Of a stretch of DNA of 64,000 nucleotides, positions 20,215-28,734 are shown piece after piece (the stretch's first letter is position 1; each line of letters begins with the position of its first letter). The notes below the pieces were generated by a model. That model worked only from the letters and a program-made list of their open reading frames with translations. It was not told the origin of the DNA and made no database searches. The position numbers and the translations under genes are program-made. This DNA comes from Phycisphaeraceae bacterium (GTDB lineage Bacteria > Planctomycetota > Phycisphaerae > Phycisphaerales > UBA1924), in contig JAHBWW010000001.1 of assembly GCA_019636795.1 (NCBI GenBank), forward strand, positions 558,001 to 622,000, in the 5' to 3' direction.

Positions 20215-20895
20215 ATGGTTGTGCAGAGGCCGTTGATCGCCATTACGACAGACATCGTCGAGGTCGCGAGTCGGGAGCGTACAGCAATGTACCCCAGTTA
20301 TGCCCGTTCGGTTGCGCAGGCTGGGGGGTTGCCGGTGCTTCTTCCGCACGAGCAGGGCAATATCGGGGAGTTTGTCGAGCGATGCGACGGCTTTGTATTT
20401 ACGGGTGGCGACGACCCACGTATGGAAGAATTTGGCGTGGCGACCGACCCGCGCGCGACGCTGCTGCACCCTGATCGGCAGAGGTTCGAGGTCGAGTTGC
20501 TGCGGCAGGTTCTGGTGCGAGACAAGCCGGTTCTGGGTGTGTGTCTGGGCATGCAGTTGCTGGCTTTGGTATCGCGCGGGATGCTTGACCAACGACTCGG
20601 AGAGCCCGTGGCGGCCAACCACTGGGAGCAGGAGCACGCGGTACAACCTGAAGCCGGGGCTTCACTCTGTGCGGGGAAGGTGCTGAGCCGCCATCGGCAG
20701 GCGGTGAGCGATGCTGGTGTATTGCATGTGCTGGCGCGCGCTCCGGATGGCATCATCGAGGCAGTTGGCGACCCCGAGCGAAGGTTTTGCCTCGGGGTGC
20801 AATGGCATCCGGAGCGCACGAGCGAGCCGGCGCTGGGCAGTCGTCTCTTTGAGGCTCTTGTAGCAGCAGCGCAATCGTCTCGGGCGCTGGGATGA
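20215..20895 (+). CDS. Gamma-glutamyl-gamma-aminobutyrate hydrolase family (peptidase C26)
   Basis: The product is 226 residues of the class I glutamine amidotransferase-like fold. The nucleophile Cys is in GVCLGMQLL (about residue 105) and the catalytic His and Glu are in QWHPERTSE (about 202-205). The N-terminal pattern RPLIAITTDIVE...YPSYARSVAQAGGLPVLLP and FTGGDDPRMEEFG match PuuD-like hydrolases. It would cleave a gamma-glutamyl bond, for example in polyamine breakdown, but no other put/puu genes are nearby. GGAGGG ends one base before the ATG, so a start at a GTG two codons later (20221) is also possible. Confidence 0.82.
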   Translation: MVVQRPLIAITTDIVEVASRERTAMYPSYARSVAQAGGLPVLLPHEQGNIGEFVERCDGFVFTGGDDPRMEEFGVATDPRATLLHPDRQRFEVELLRQVLVRDKPVLGVCLGMQLLALVSRGMLDQRLGEPVAANHWEQEHAVQPEAGASLCAGKVLSRHRQAVSDAGVLHVLARAPDGIIEAVGDPERRFCLGVQWHPERTSEPALGSRLFEALVAAAQSSRALG

Positions 20896-20898
20896 GCC

Positions 20899-21957
20899 TC
20901 AGTTGAATTGGCCAAGCCCGATGGTCAGCACACGGCAATGTTCGACATCGCACAAGCGTGCATCGCCCGCGGCGGCAGCGGGGATCAGGACCGTCGTGCC
21001 CGCTGAAATTGCGACATCCGGCCAGTGTCCTCGCACGCTCGAAATCCGGCCTCGCCCTGCAATGCCCATGATCGCGACACAGACATCGCTCGGGAAAATC
21101 ATGCCCGCAGCTGTTGGCGCGACTTCATCGATGGTGTAGAACGCTGTGGCGGCAAGTCGCGAGGTGAGCGATCCTGGCGAGGCCTGTGTCGGCAGAGTGT
21201 CATGATCCTGGCTGAAGTCGATGCACTCGAGCGCGGCGTCGATGTGCAGCGCGCGCTGAGGGCGGCTGTACTCACTCGTCCAGTCATAAACGCGAAAGGT
21301 GGTGTCGCTGGCGGTCTGGACTTCGGCCACCAGCACGCCTGCGCCAAGCGCGTGGAGCGTGCCGCTCGGCAACGTGTGACACTGGCCAGGCACGGCGGGC
21401 TGAGTGGCGAGCGCCGATGCAACCTCTCCAGATTCGATGCTGCGAACAAAGTCCTCGCGCGTCGTTCCCGGCTTGAGATCGCGGAAGATCATTGGCGGCT
21501 TGCCATCGACGGGCTCGGCGTCGAGCACATACCACGATTCAGTCTTCAGATGAGCCTGCGGATGGGCAGCGGCGTAGTGCGGACTCGGGTGGACCTGTAC
21601 CGAAAGATGCTCGCGAGCATCGAGAAACTTGAGGAGGAGCGGAAACGCCGGGTGGGGCGTCTGCTGCGCACGGGTCTCGGCTTGAAAGGGGACGTCTCCG
21701 AGCAAGCGGGGGCCCCAGAGGCGCATGGCGTTAGTGATAGTCGAGCCAGTGAGAGGTCCGTTTGCAATGACAGAGTGGGCTGCGTCCCCGCCGCCGCCGC
21801 TCGCAGAGGTTGACGCCAGGTCCGCCAATTCCCAACTCTCGCCGATGAGCACCGCAGCGTCCTCGGGCATTGGTTTGCCATAGCGCATCAGGCGACGTCC
21901 GCCCCAGACCTTGGCTTTGAGGATCGGAATGAACGTCAGCGGGTAAGGATCGGTCAT
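20899..21957 (-). CDS. manA: Mannose-6-phosphate isomerase, class I
   Basis: The product is a 352-residue zinc-dependent type I phosphomannose isomerase, which interconverts fructose-6-phosphate and mannose-6-phosphate. It opens with the family-like PLTFIPILKAKVWGGRRL and has SWELADL. The metal-binding segments are LSVQVHPSPHYA and TESWYVLDAEP, followed by the GTLHALGAGVLVAEVQ region with its TFRVYDW follow-on. Length is typical of the short bacterial class. It is the last gene of a leftward run glmS, GNAT, UvrC-like, manA, with only 15 bases separating it from the UvrC-like gene. Both end genes use fructose-6-phosphate. Confidence 0.9.
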   Translation of the reverse strand: MTDPYPLTFIPILKAKVWGGRRLMRYGKPMPEDAAVLIGESWELADLASTSASGGGGDAAHSVIANGPLTGSTITNAMRLWGPRLLGDVPFQAETRAQQTPHPAFPLLLKFLDAREHLSVQVHPSPHYAAAHPQAHLKTESWYVLDAEPVDGKPPMIFRDLKPGTTREDFVRSIESGEVASALATQPAVPGQCHTLPSGTLHALGAGVLVAEVQTASDTTFRVYDWTSEYSRPQRALHIDAALECIDFSQDHDTLPTQASPGSLTSRLAATAFYTIDEVAPTAAGMIFPSDVCVAIMGIAGRGRISSVRGHWPDVAISAGTTVLIPAAAAGDARLCDVEHCRVLTIGLGQFN

Positions 21958-21972
21958 CGTTGTGGCCCTCGA

Positions 21973-23079
21973 TCAGAGCAGGGTGAACTCTTCGGTTTCA
22001 TCAGTGATCTTTGCGTGCTTTAACAAGGCAGACTTGAGACGTTTGGGGTCGATGGCTTCAGCAGGGAGCAGGATCTGCTCGGCCCGCCGTGCGAGAAACA
22101 AGCGCTGGCTCATCACCCAGAACAGTTCGATGTCCTGGCGGGTTAGTGCGCGGCAAGGGGGACAAGTGCGAGTTTCAATGTGATGAGCAAGGTCGATTCG
22201 TTCAGCAGCCGTGGCTTGCCGGGGAGTCTCGCAGAGTGCAGTCAGGCCGCTCGCACGCCATGACCAGATGCGGACCCTTGCACTCCCGATTGGTGAGACG
22301 ACGATTCGCTCCCAATTCTCGAGGCGTCCGAAATGGGCCAGCGCACGGCCTCGACGCGTGCCAAGTGCGTCCACGAGCCGTTGCATTTCGCCAGCGCGCT
22401 CGAACTCCTGGGCTCGGGCCGCGGCATTCATGTGGGTTTCAAGAGTCGCTGAGAGAGTGTCGGAACTCTGAAGGCTGAGAGACGCGTGATTGAATCGTGC
22501 AGCAAAATTGAGCCAGGGTTCAGATCCATCGCACGGTGCAGGGCAGCGACCCATTTCGTGGTAGACACATGCGCGGCCGTGGGGTGCTCGACGCACTTCG
22601 TTCGGGAATCGACACAGATCGAAGCCGGCGTCGAGCATCTGTCCGAGTCGCTCGGCGGCGTGCTTGTCGGGCATCGGTCCGACAACAGTGAACCTTTCAT
22701 CTGGTTCCCACCCTTGCTCCAGTTGTGTAATGTCCCATGTGCACGCGACGTGGTCGAGACGAAGAAACCAGCACCGCATGCGATCGACGACCGCTGCGGC
22801 AGCCTCGCCGAGCCTGTCGCGAGCGAGCGTGAGGTACGCCCACTGGGCTTCGAACATCGAATCGCAGCGGGCACATTCGATGTGGTGCACAACTTCGGCG
22901 AGCGAGCCGCCGCGTTCGGGATTCAGCCTCTTCTTACAGAACTCGCGCGCATCGCCCGTCACGGCGACGAGCAGGCAGCTGCCATCGGCTGCGAACATCG
23001 CGACTGCGCCCGGAGAGGGCGGCACACCTTCAAGCGATGTTGGGTCTGCGTGCCCGATCTCAAAGTGATTGAGTTCCAC
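21973..23079 (-). CDS. UvrC N-terminal-half-like protein with degenerate GIY-YIG domain
   Basis: The product is about 368 residues. It resembles the first half of excinuclease subunit UvrC. An N-terminal PSPGAVAMF...LLVAVTG segment aligns in position with the GIY-YIG nuclease. The cysteine-rich CVYHEMGRCPAPC motif (UvrC-type C-x8-C-x3-C) is clear at about residues 170-182. A UVR-type helix (ARAQEFERAGEMQRLVDAL) lies at about 220-238. The GIY and YIG motifs read GAV and VAV, so the catalytic Tyr residues are gone. The C-terminal RNase H-like nuclease and HhH domains of UvrC are absent. I chose GTG at 23079, four bases after the upstream stop, over an ATG at 23142 that would overlap the GNAT gene. 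Confidence 0.68.
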   Translation of the reverse strand: MELNHFEIGHADPTSLEGVPPSPGAVAMFAADGSCLLVAVTGDAREFCKKRLNPERGGSLAEVVHHIECARCDSMFEAQWAYLTLARDRLGEAAAAVVDRMRCWFLRLDHVACTWDITQLEQGWEPDERFTVVGPMPDKHAAERLGQMLDAGFDLCRFPNEVRRAPHGRACVYHEMGRCPAPCDGSEPWLNFAARFNHASLSLQSSDTLSATLETHMNAAARAQEFERAGEMQRLVDALGTRRGRALAHFGRLENWERIVVSPIGSARVRIWSWRASGLTALCETPRQATAAERIDLAHHIETRTCPPCRALTRQDIELFWVMSQRLFLARRAEQILLPAEAIDPKRLKSALLKHAKITDETEEFTLL

Positions 23080-23083
23080 GCGA

Positions 23084-23875
23084 TCAGAGTAACTCACTGG
23101 CGCGAGGTAAGCCGGGTTTGAGTTCGGGCAGTGTTGTCGCATGGACTTCGGCGAGGTAGCACTGATGTCGTTTCCATCCGTGGCTCATGTGGAGATGATG
23201 GTCCTCGGCGGGGAAGCGCACGAACCCAAGGCCGAGGGCGAGGCGAATGCTGGCAGTGTTTTCGGGCGCGATGGTTGCGTACAGGCGATGAAGTCCGAGG
23301 CCTTCAGCCAAAGGTGCGAAAGCCTGTCGCACCATGAGCCGAAGGGCGCTTTTCGCCAAACCTCGTCCGGTGAATGGCGTGCCGATCCACCATGAAGTGT
23401 CGGCTGAGAGGGTCAACCCGCGCGAGATGTTGATAAGGCTGGCCATACCCACAAGTCGCTGCTGATAGAGGATGACGCGTCGCCACGCCGAGCGGGTCTC
23501 GTCGCCGCGGATCGTGCGTTCGAGTTCATCTTCAAAGTGGCTGTCAGCGGATTGGCCAAGCGAGAAGGCGGGAAGGAACTGGCGCAGCTCATTCATGCTG
23601 GCGTTGACTAGGGCGACATAGGCGCTGCGATCCTCCTGGCACAGGGGCCGAAGCGTGATCGCGCGAGTTTCGGCTTCGGGGGTCTCCCATGCTGGCAATA
23701 CGCTGATCGGGCGCGTTGGTGACACAGCGTCTAGGCCGCGAACCAGCGACACCCCCAGGCCTATGGGGCCAGCACAACCTTCGGCCGATCTCGCGCGCTT
23801 CTTGGACAAAGACTCGGACTCCGGGTCACTCCACAGTGACACTCTTTGCCAAGTTTCTCGGCTTATCGACGTCAT
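23084..23875 (-). CDS. GNAT-family N-acetyltransferase (RimJ-like)
   Basis: The product is up to 263 residues. The GNAT domain begins at about residue 72 (ITLRPLCQEDRSAYVALVNAS). It shows the family features DTSWWIGTPFTGRGLAKSALRLM (acetyl-CoA-binding loop) and LHRLYATIAPENTASIRLALGLGF, typical of the RimJ/RimL subgroup that acetylates protein N-termini or small molecules. The substrate is unknown. The first 70 residues are not conserved-looking, and the ATG lies inside the glmS 3' end (50-base overlap). An internal GTG at 23752 is a reasonable alternative. It is co-directional with glmS and the UvrC-like gene. Confidence 0.8.
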   Translation of the reverse strand: MTSISRETWQRVSLWSDPESESLSKKRARSAEGCAGPIGLGVSLVRGLDAVSPTRPISVLPAWETPEAETRAITLRPLCQEDRSAYVALVNASMNELRQFLPAFSLGQSADSHFEDELERTIRGDETRSAWRRVILYQQRLVGMASLINISRGLTLSADTSWWIGTPFTGRGLAKSALRLMVRQAFAPLAEGLGLHRLYATIAPENTASIRLALGLGFVRFPAEDHHLHMSHGWKRHQCYLAEVHATTLPELKPGLPRASELL

Positions 23876-25664
23876 GTCCTCGAATCACAGCCGCGTGATA
23901 CGCCAATAACTGCAATGGGACCACAGTGAGCAAGGGGCTCAGCGGCTCGGGGCAGGGGGGAACGAAGACGACATCCTCGGCCAGGGACTGGATGTTGCGG
24001 TCGCCCTCGGTGGCCACAGCGATGACGTGGCCCCCACGCGAGCGGACCTCTTCGATGTTGATCATGACCTTTTCGTACTGGCTGCCTTGTGTGGCGATAA
24101 AGACGACGGGCATGCCATCGTCGATGAGGGCGATCGGGCCGTGCTTCATTTCGGCCGCGGGCATGCCTTCAGCGTGGATGTACGAAATTTCCTTGAGTTT
24201 GAGTGCGCCTTCGAGAGCGGTGGGATAGTTGTACCCACGCCCGAGGAAGAGCCAGTTTTCGCGGTGGGCATACTTCTGGGCGATGGTGCGGATGAGTTCG
24301 TCATGCTCGAGAACTCGTTCCATCTTGTCGGGGATCTGCTCGAGCTCGGCCAGGAGCGCCGAGCAGGCGGCTTCGGACATGTGCCGACGCCGCGCGAGAT
24401 AGATCGAGATCATGGTCAGTGCCGCGACCTGCCCAGTAAAGGCTTTGGTCGACGCGACGCCGATCTCAGGCCCCACACGCAGATACACGCCCGCATCGGT
24501 TTCTCGTGCGATCGTCGAGCCCACGACATTGATGACGCCCAGAGCCAGCGCACCACGCTCTTTGGCTTCGGTCAATGCCGCAAGCGTGTCGGCAGTTTCG
24601 CCCGACTGGCTTACCGCGATGATGACCGTGCCCTCTTCGATGATGGGATTGCGGTAGCGGAACTCGCTGGCGTATTCGCATTCGGTCGGCACGCGGGCGA
24701 AATCCTCGAACAGGTATTCACCGATCATCGCAGCATGGAGGGCGGTGCCCTGCGCGGTCATGATGAAGCGCCGGGCCCGCACGAGTTCCTTGCTCAGCAC
24801 CGAGAGTCCGCCCAGAACGATCTTGGATTCCTTGTGATCCACGCGCCCGCGCATGGCTGTTCGGATGCACGCAGGCTGTTCGTGGATCTCCTTTTTCATG
24901 TAGTGGTCGAATGTTCCGAGTTCGATCTGGTCGAGTTCGATCTCGAGTTGCTGCATCTTGGGCAGAACTTCGACGTTGTCGAGCGTCGATGTGCGGAACC
25001 CGTCGCGTGTGATGCGCACGACGTTATAGTCGTTGATATAGAACACCTGTGTTGTGTGTGCGACAATGGCCGAGGGGTCCGACGCGACGACGAACTCGCC
25101 GCTGCCGATACCGACGATCAGTGGCGAGCCTTTGCGGGCGCAGACGATGGTGTCGGGTTCGTGTGCACAAATTGCTGCAATGGCATAGGCCCCGGTGACT
25201 TCGCGCAAAGCCGCTTGCACAGCCGCTTCGAGGTCGATGCCTTCATCGGGGCTGTACAGCTCCCCGATGAGCATGGCCAGAACTTCGGTGTCGGTTTCGC
25301 TGACGAAGGTGTGCCCGCGTTCAGCCAGATATTGCCGCAGTGCTGCATAGTTCTCGATGATGCCGTTGTGAACGATGGCGATGCCGTGGCGATCGTCGCG
25401 GTGGGGGTGGGCGTTGGATTCGGTCACGCCGCCGTGGGTTGCCCATCGTGTGTGGGCAAGGCCGAGGGTACCCATGAGGACGCCGCTGCTTTCGACCTTG
25501 GCCTCAAGGTTGGCCACGCGCCCGACGGAGCGCAGCACGGTAAGGCGCTCGCCCATGATGGCAAGCCCTGCCGAGTCGTAGCCGCGGTATTCCATTCGCT
25601 TGAGGCCTTCGATCAGGATCGGAGCTGCCTGCTTCGAGCCCAGATACGCAACGATTCCACACAT
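23826..25664 (-). CDS. glmS: Glutamine-fructose-6-phosphate aminotransferase (isomerizing)
   Basis: The product is a 612-residue enzyme that makes glucosamine-6-phosphate from fructose-6-phosphate and glutamine, the first step to UDP-GlcNAc, peptidoglycan and LPS. It starts MCGIVAYLG, so the nucleophile Cys is exposed after Met removal, and has the glutaminase TRWATHGGV and HNGIIENY segments. Two SIS domains follow (about residues 290-430 and 460-600) with AVSQSGETADTLAAL and GRGYNYPTALEGALKLKEISY. The C-terminus ends in the conserved DKPRNLAKSVTVE. GAGGA lies 8 bases before the ATG. It heads the leftward run ending in manA. Confidence 0.97.
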   Translation of the reverse strand: MCGIVAYLGSKQAAPILIEGLKRMEYRGYDSAGLAIMGERLTVLRSVGRVANLEAKVESSGVLMGTLGLAHTRWATHGGVTESNAHPHRDDRHGIAIVHNGIIENYAALRQYLAERGHTFVSETDTEVLAMLIGELYSPDEGIDLEAAVQAALREVTGAYAIAAICAHEPDTIVCARKGSPLIVGIGSGEFVVASDPSAIVAHTTQVFYINDYNVVRITRDGFRTSTLDNVEVLPKMQQLEIELDQIELGTFDHYMKKEIHEQPACIRTAMRGRVDHKESKIVLGGLSVLSKELVRARRFIMTAQGTALHAAMIGEYLFEDFARVPTECEYASEFRYRNPIIEEGTVIIAVSQSGETADTLAALTEAKERGALALGVINVVGSTIARETDAGVYLRVGPEIGVASTKAFTGQVAALTMISIYLARRRHMSEAACSALLAELEQIPDKMERVLEHDELIRTIAQKYAHRENWLFLGRGYNYPTALEGALKLKEISYIHAEGMPAAEMKHGPIALIDDGMPVVFIATQGSQYEKVMINIEEVRSRGGHVIAVATEGDRNIQSLAEDVVFVPPCPEPLSPLLTVVPLQLLAYHAAVIRGHDVDKPRNLAKSVTVE

Positions 25665-25908
25665 GTTCGGCTTCCTCTAGGGCCTCCAGGGCCCGGGTGT
25701 ACTCTGGTTCATCGGTCCGGGTCACAGAAAAGGGTTGATCCCCGGGCCAAGATCATCGACGATACGCTCACTACGCCGATGTATCGTCCGAAGATCGGTC
25801 CGGTTGGCGCTCCGGCTCGCTTCGGGCGGTTGAGTTCGCGAAAGGACAAAGGCCGGACCGCCAAAGAGTCTGCGGAGCCGACATTCGCTTGAACGATGGA
25901 GGATCGCC

Positions 25909-26778
25909 ATGCCTGCCCGAATCACTGGTCTTGTCGTGGGTGCAGTCCTGATTGTTGCTGGGCAAGCCTGCGCATCGGTCCCACCTGCAGGTCCGCCAAC
26001 TGTCGAACCTCTGGCAGGGCCAACGGTCACGCTGTCTGATTCGGCTGCCCCGACACTGGTCCGCTGGGGGTATGACGGTCGGCTGGTCCGGCTCGATGGG
26101 TCGATCGAAGAAGCAGCCCTCGGACTGCTGAGCCTGTCCAGTGCGGAGCGATCGGCTGTCGAAAGTGTGCTCGCCAGGCGCACGGCAGAGTTTGACCGCA
26201 TCGTTCTGGCCAGCATCGGCCCGCTTCAGCGGCTCGACGGTGCGCGAGTCGAAGGCGACAGCCGCGCTGTTGGGAAACTTCTTGGCGAGATCGCGGGAAA
26301 AATCTATCCACTCGTCGCGCGGGGCTCGCTGCTCAATGAGTTGCGAGAGTTCCTGAGTGCGGAAAACGCCAATCGACTTGAAGGATTGGTCATCGAGTAC
26401 CGTCAGGCACTGATGCGGGATGAGCGGCAGGCGGCTCGCCGCGCGGGTCAAGCGTTTAATGCGATCGAGACACTGGCGCGGCTGCGTGGCGAAGAACTGG
26501 AACGAGCGATCGAACGCTCGATCGAGCGTTCGCTGGGCGCTGAGGGGGCAGAGTTCGAACGCCTGCTTCAGCTTGCCCGGCTCAAGCCCGAGACCGAGCA
26601 GATGATCCGCGTTCGGGCTGAGGAGTTCTTTCTGGCGGCTGAACTGAACCCGACGCAGGAGCAGAAGGAACGCTTCGTGACGGAACTCTTTCTCGATCTC
26701 GAACGCGAGGAGCGTGTGGCGGTGTTGCTGGCGTGGCTTGCGATTCAGCGAGAATCGGGGATGATGCGCAAGCCCTGA
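25909..26778 (+). CDS. Exported helical protein of unknown function
   Basis: I do not recognise this 289-residue protein. It has a likely signal peptide (MPARITGLVVGAVLIVAGQA, cleavage near ACAS), then a proline-rich stretch to about residue 45. The rest is almost entirely charged helix, for example a segment near residues 190-205 with repeated IERS (ELERAIERSIERSL). There is no membrane helix after the signal peptide and no catalytic motif. GGAGG lies 9 bases upstream of the ATG. It is convergent with the TssB-TssC-like gene (7-base gap). Confidence 0.6.
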   Translation: MPARITGLVVGAVLIVAGQACASVPPAGPPTVEPLAGPTVTLSDSAAPTLVRWGYDGRLVRLDGSIEEAALGLLSLSSAERSAVESVLARRTAEFDRIVLASIGPLQRLDGARVEGDSRAVGKLLGEIAGKIYPLVARGSLLNELREFLSAENANRLEGLVIEYRQALMRDERQAARRAGQAFNAIETLARLRGEELERAIERSIERSLGAEGAEFERLLQLARLKPETEQMIRVRAEEFFLAAELNPTQEQKERFVTELFLDLEREERVAVLLAWLAIQRESGMMRKP

Positions 26779-26785
26779 ATCGAAC

Positions 26786-28279
26786 CTATGCCCATCGAGC
26801 AGCGAGTCGGTCGCCCACGATCGAGCACAGCCGCGGCACCCGCACAGCATCACGGTGCTGCACGCTCAGGATCGGAATGACCCCTCGCTCCAGCAACCGC
26901 TGCGATGCAGTGTCCGTCAACCACGCTTCGGCGCAAGGGAGCGCGATAGCATCCGAACCCGAGCCACGCACGACTACAGGCAGGCTTTCGATGTCCCCAC
27001 CCGATTCGACGTCGAGCATCCACCCACGTTCGGCAAACCCTCGAGCGAGGATCAACGTTGGGCACATCGCCGCATTACCCCACAGGTATGACTCGTGCGG
27101 AGAGCTTGGCGGACACTCATCAAACTCGAATGCATCGATCGGGTTTGTGCGCGGGCTGTAAGGCTGCCTGAGTAGGACGCGTGGCAACGCCAGCCCCAGG
27201 GCGGCGGCTTCGGGCATCGACTGCACCAGATCCCACGCGCGCCCGGCATCGGCACTTGTCTGCTGTGTCCAGTTTTCGGGTCTGGGCTGTTCGGCGATCG
27301 AGGCCGACCCGATCATCCCCGCCGACGCACCAGCTAGCAGCGGGGCGCCAGCAGCGTGCGCCGCGAGCGCCAGTCCGCCTGCAAGGTGAGCATCCTCGAC
27401 CGTCGCGTCGAATGATTCGAGCAGGCAGATCACGCTCCATGGATTCGCGCCGGCGGTGCGTCTAGGTCGCTCGACAAGTAGGTCCATCAGACCCGCCCCG
27501 CGGTGCGCCACGAGATCGTCAGCGAGTTCAGCGCGCGAGGCATCGAGCACAGAGAGCGTCAGATCCTCGGAGAGTTCCAGACGTGTGATGAGTTCGTGGA
27601 CGCTTCGCCACGCGGCTTCGAGCGATTGGAACGCGGGGTCGTGCAGAATACCTCGCATAAGGTCGCTGATCGCACCGTCGATTGTTGCAGCCAGGTGGGC
27701 AAAGTCCGGTTCGGCTCCTGGCACGATAGAAGGTCCGACCAGATCGCGGATCAGTGCGTCGAGCTGACTGCGCTGCGGATTTGTCGCACCGCTACGGCTG
27801 CCGGTGCCGAGCAGGGCTTCAAACTCAGATTGAGGAGTGGCCGGGGCTTCGGCTGGCTTGGGCTCGATGATCGAACTCGCAGGCGAAGCCCACGCGCGGA
27901 TCTCCGCAGCCGCAGCCGCACTCGATGCGGGATTGAGCAACCTGGCGCGGAGCGACCGCAGCGCGCCGAAGACTTCAACACGGACCAGGAGGGTGTCGGG
28001 GTGGAAGTCGTCGATTTCTCTGAAACCCATGCCGAGCGCGCGAGGCGTGCTCGCTCCAATCGCAAGCCGCACATTTAGCGACGACATCACCGTGTCCATC
28101 GTGTCGATGTCCAGTGCGTGAACTTTGCGGCCGCTCAGTGGCTCGACCTGCCCGCGACTGGCACGCCCCGAGAGATCGCCGATGACCAGCACGCGGAAAG
28201 GTTGCTCGGGCTCGGGGCGGCCGGGCCGCTCGCCTCGCAGAGTTGAGCGCAGGTGATCGAACGAGAAGTTCATCGACAT
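26786..28279 (-). CDS. Fused TssB-TssC contractile-sheath-like protein
   Basis: The product is 497 residues. Residues about 27-125 resemble the small T6SS sheath subunit TssB/VipA: PFRVLVIGDLSGR, then LDIDTMDTVMSSLNVRL and FREIDDFHPDTLL. After an Ala/Pro-rich linker (about 126-165), residues about 166-470 resemble the large subunit TssC/VipB: ILHDPAFQSLEAAWRSVHEL, RLPYS-like RQPYSPRTNPIDAFEF and SYLWGNAAM. In classical T6SS these are two separate genes. No other T6SS gene (TssD-M) is in the window, so this may be a stand-alone sheath-like protein. I chose ATG 28279 because AGGAG is 7 bases upstream; the frame runs 52 codons further without support. Confidence 0.72.
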   Translation of the reverse strand: MSMNFSFDHLRSTLRGERPGRPEPEQPFRVLVIGDLSGRASRGQVEPLSGRKVHALDIDTMDTVMSSLNVRLAIGASTPRALGMGFREIDDFHPDTLLVRVEVFGALRSLRARLLNPASSAAAAAEIRAWASPASSIIEPKPAEAPATPQSEFEALLGTGSRSGATNPQRSQLDALIRDLVGPSIVPGAEPDFAHLAATIDGAISDLMRGILHDPAFQSLEAAWRSVHELITRLELSEDLTLSVLDASRAELADDLVAHRGAGLMDLLVERPRRTAGANPWSVICLLESFDATVEDAHLAGGLALAAHAAGAPLLAGASAGMIGSASIAEQPRPENWTQQTSADAGRAWDLVQSMPEAAALGLALPRVLLRQPYSPRTNPIDAFEFDECPPSSPHESYLWGNAAMCPTLILARGFAERGWMLDVESGGDIESLPVVVRGSGSDAIALPCAEAWLTDTASQRLLERGVIPILSVQHRDAVRVPRLCSIVGDRLAARWA

Positions 28280-28343
28280 GGCACGCTCCTGACTGGGGGT
28301 GAAATACAGGCACCCGAAGGCGCGGCGACCCCTGAGTCTACTC

Positions 28344-28356
28344 TTGGCAATGCCAA
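28344..28356. promoter_or_regulatory. Perfect 13-base palindrome upstream of the TssB-TssC gene
   Basis: TTGGCAATGCCAA is a perfect dyad. It lies 65 bases upstream of the leftward sheath-like gene and 91 bases upstream of tRNA-Ala, so it could be an operator for either. It is noted on symmetry only. Confidence 0.25.
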
Positions 28357-28446
28357 CGCGCCTTGAGCCCTCAGCGCGGCAATAATCGCTCCTGTTCTGC
28401 GGTGCGGCGGTCCGGTTCGCCTCACCGCCCCACACCCACAGGGGGA

Positions 28447-28519
28447 GGGGCGCTAACTCAATTGGTAGAGTGCCAGCTTTGCAAGCTGGAAGTTAGGGGT
28501 TCGAGTCCCCTGCGCTCCA
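28447..28519 (+). tRNA. tRNA-Ala (TGC anticodon)
   Basis: This is a complete 73-base cloverleaf. The acceptor stem GGGGCGC/GCGCTCC carries the G3-U70 wobble pair that identifies tRNA-Ala. The anticodon arm CCAGC-TTTGCAA-GCTGG gives anticodon TGC, and the T-arm contains GGTTCGAGTCC. The 3' CCA is not encoded. Confidence 0.97.
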
Positions 28520-28734
28520 TTGCCTCATGCGATCGACGCCAATGCCGCTCATGCTGCTCGGGTTGTGCCTGTGGACGACTGATAACCACTTCCTGGCCAA
28601 GATCGAGCAAAAATCTTGAGTTGTGGAGACAAATCCTTGGCGTCCCGAGGCTTGGGAGTTTAAACTCGCGTTGCCCGGCCTTGGGTAATTATCGCTCAAG
28701 GTCTGCAAAATTCCAGGCAGAGGGAGAAGAAGAG

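Noticed and set aside
24027-25892. Long rightward open frame opposite glmS
   Set aside because: glmS is unmistakable on the other strand. The antisense product is Asp/Gly/Val-rich with no recognisable domain.
25779-25892. 37-codon basic ORF before the unknown exported protein
   Set aside because: It has no ribosome site and is the tail end of the antisense frame over glmS. Real coding cannot be shown.
28363-28734. Upstream extension of the dockerin-protein frame
   Set aside because: It runs through tRNA-Ala. The ATG at 28735 has a good ribosome site and signal peptide.
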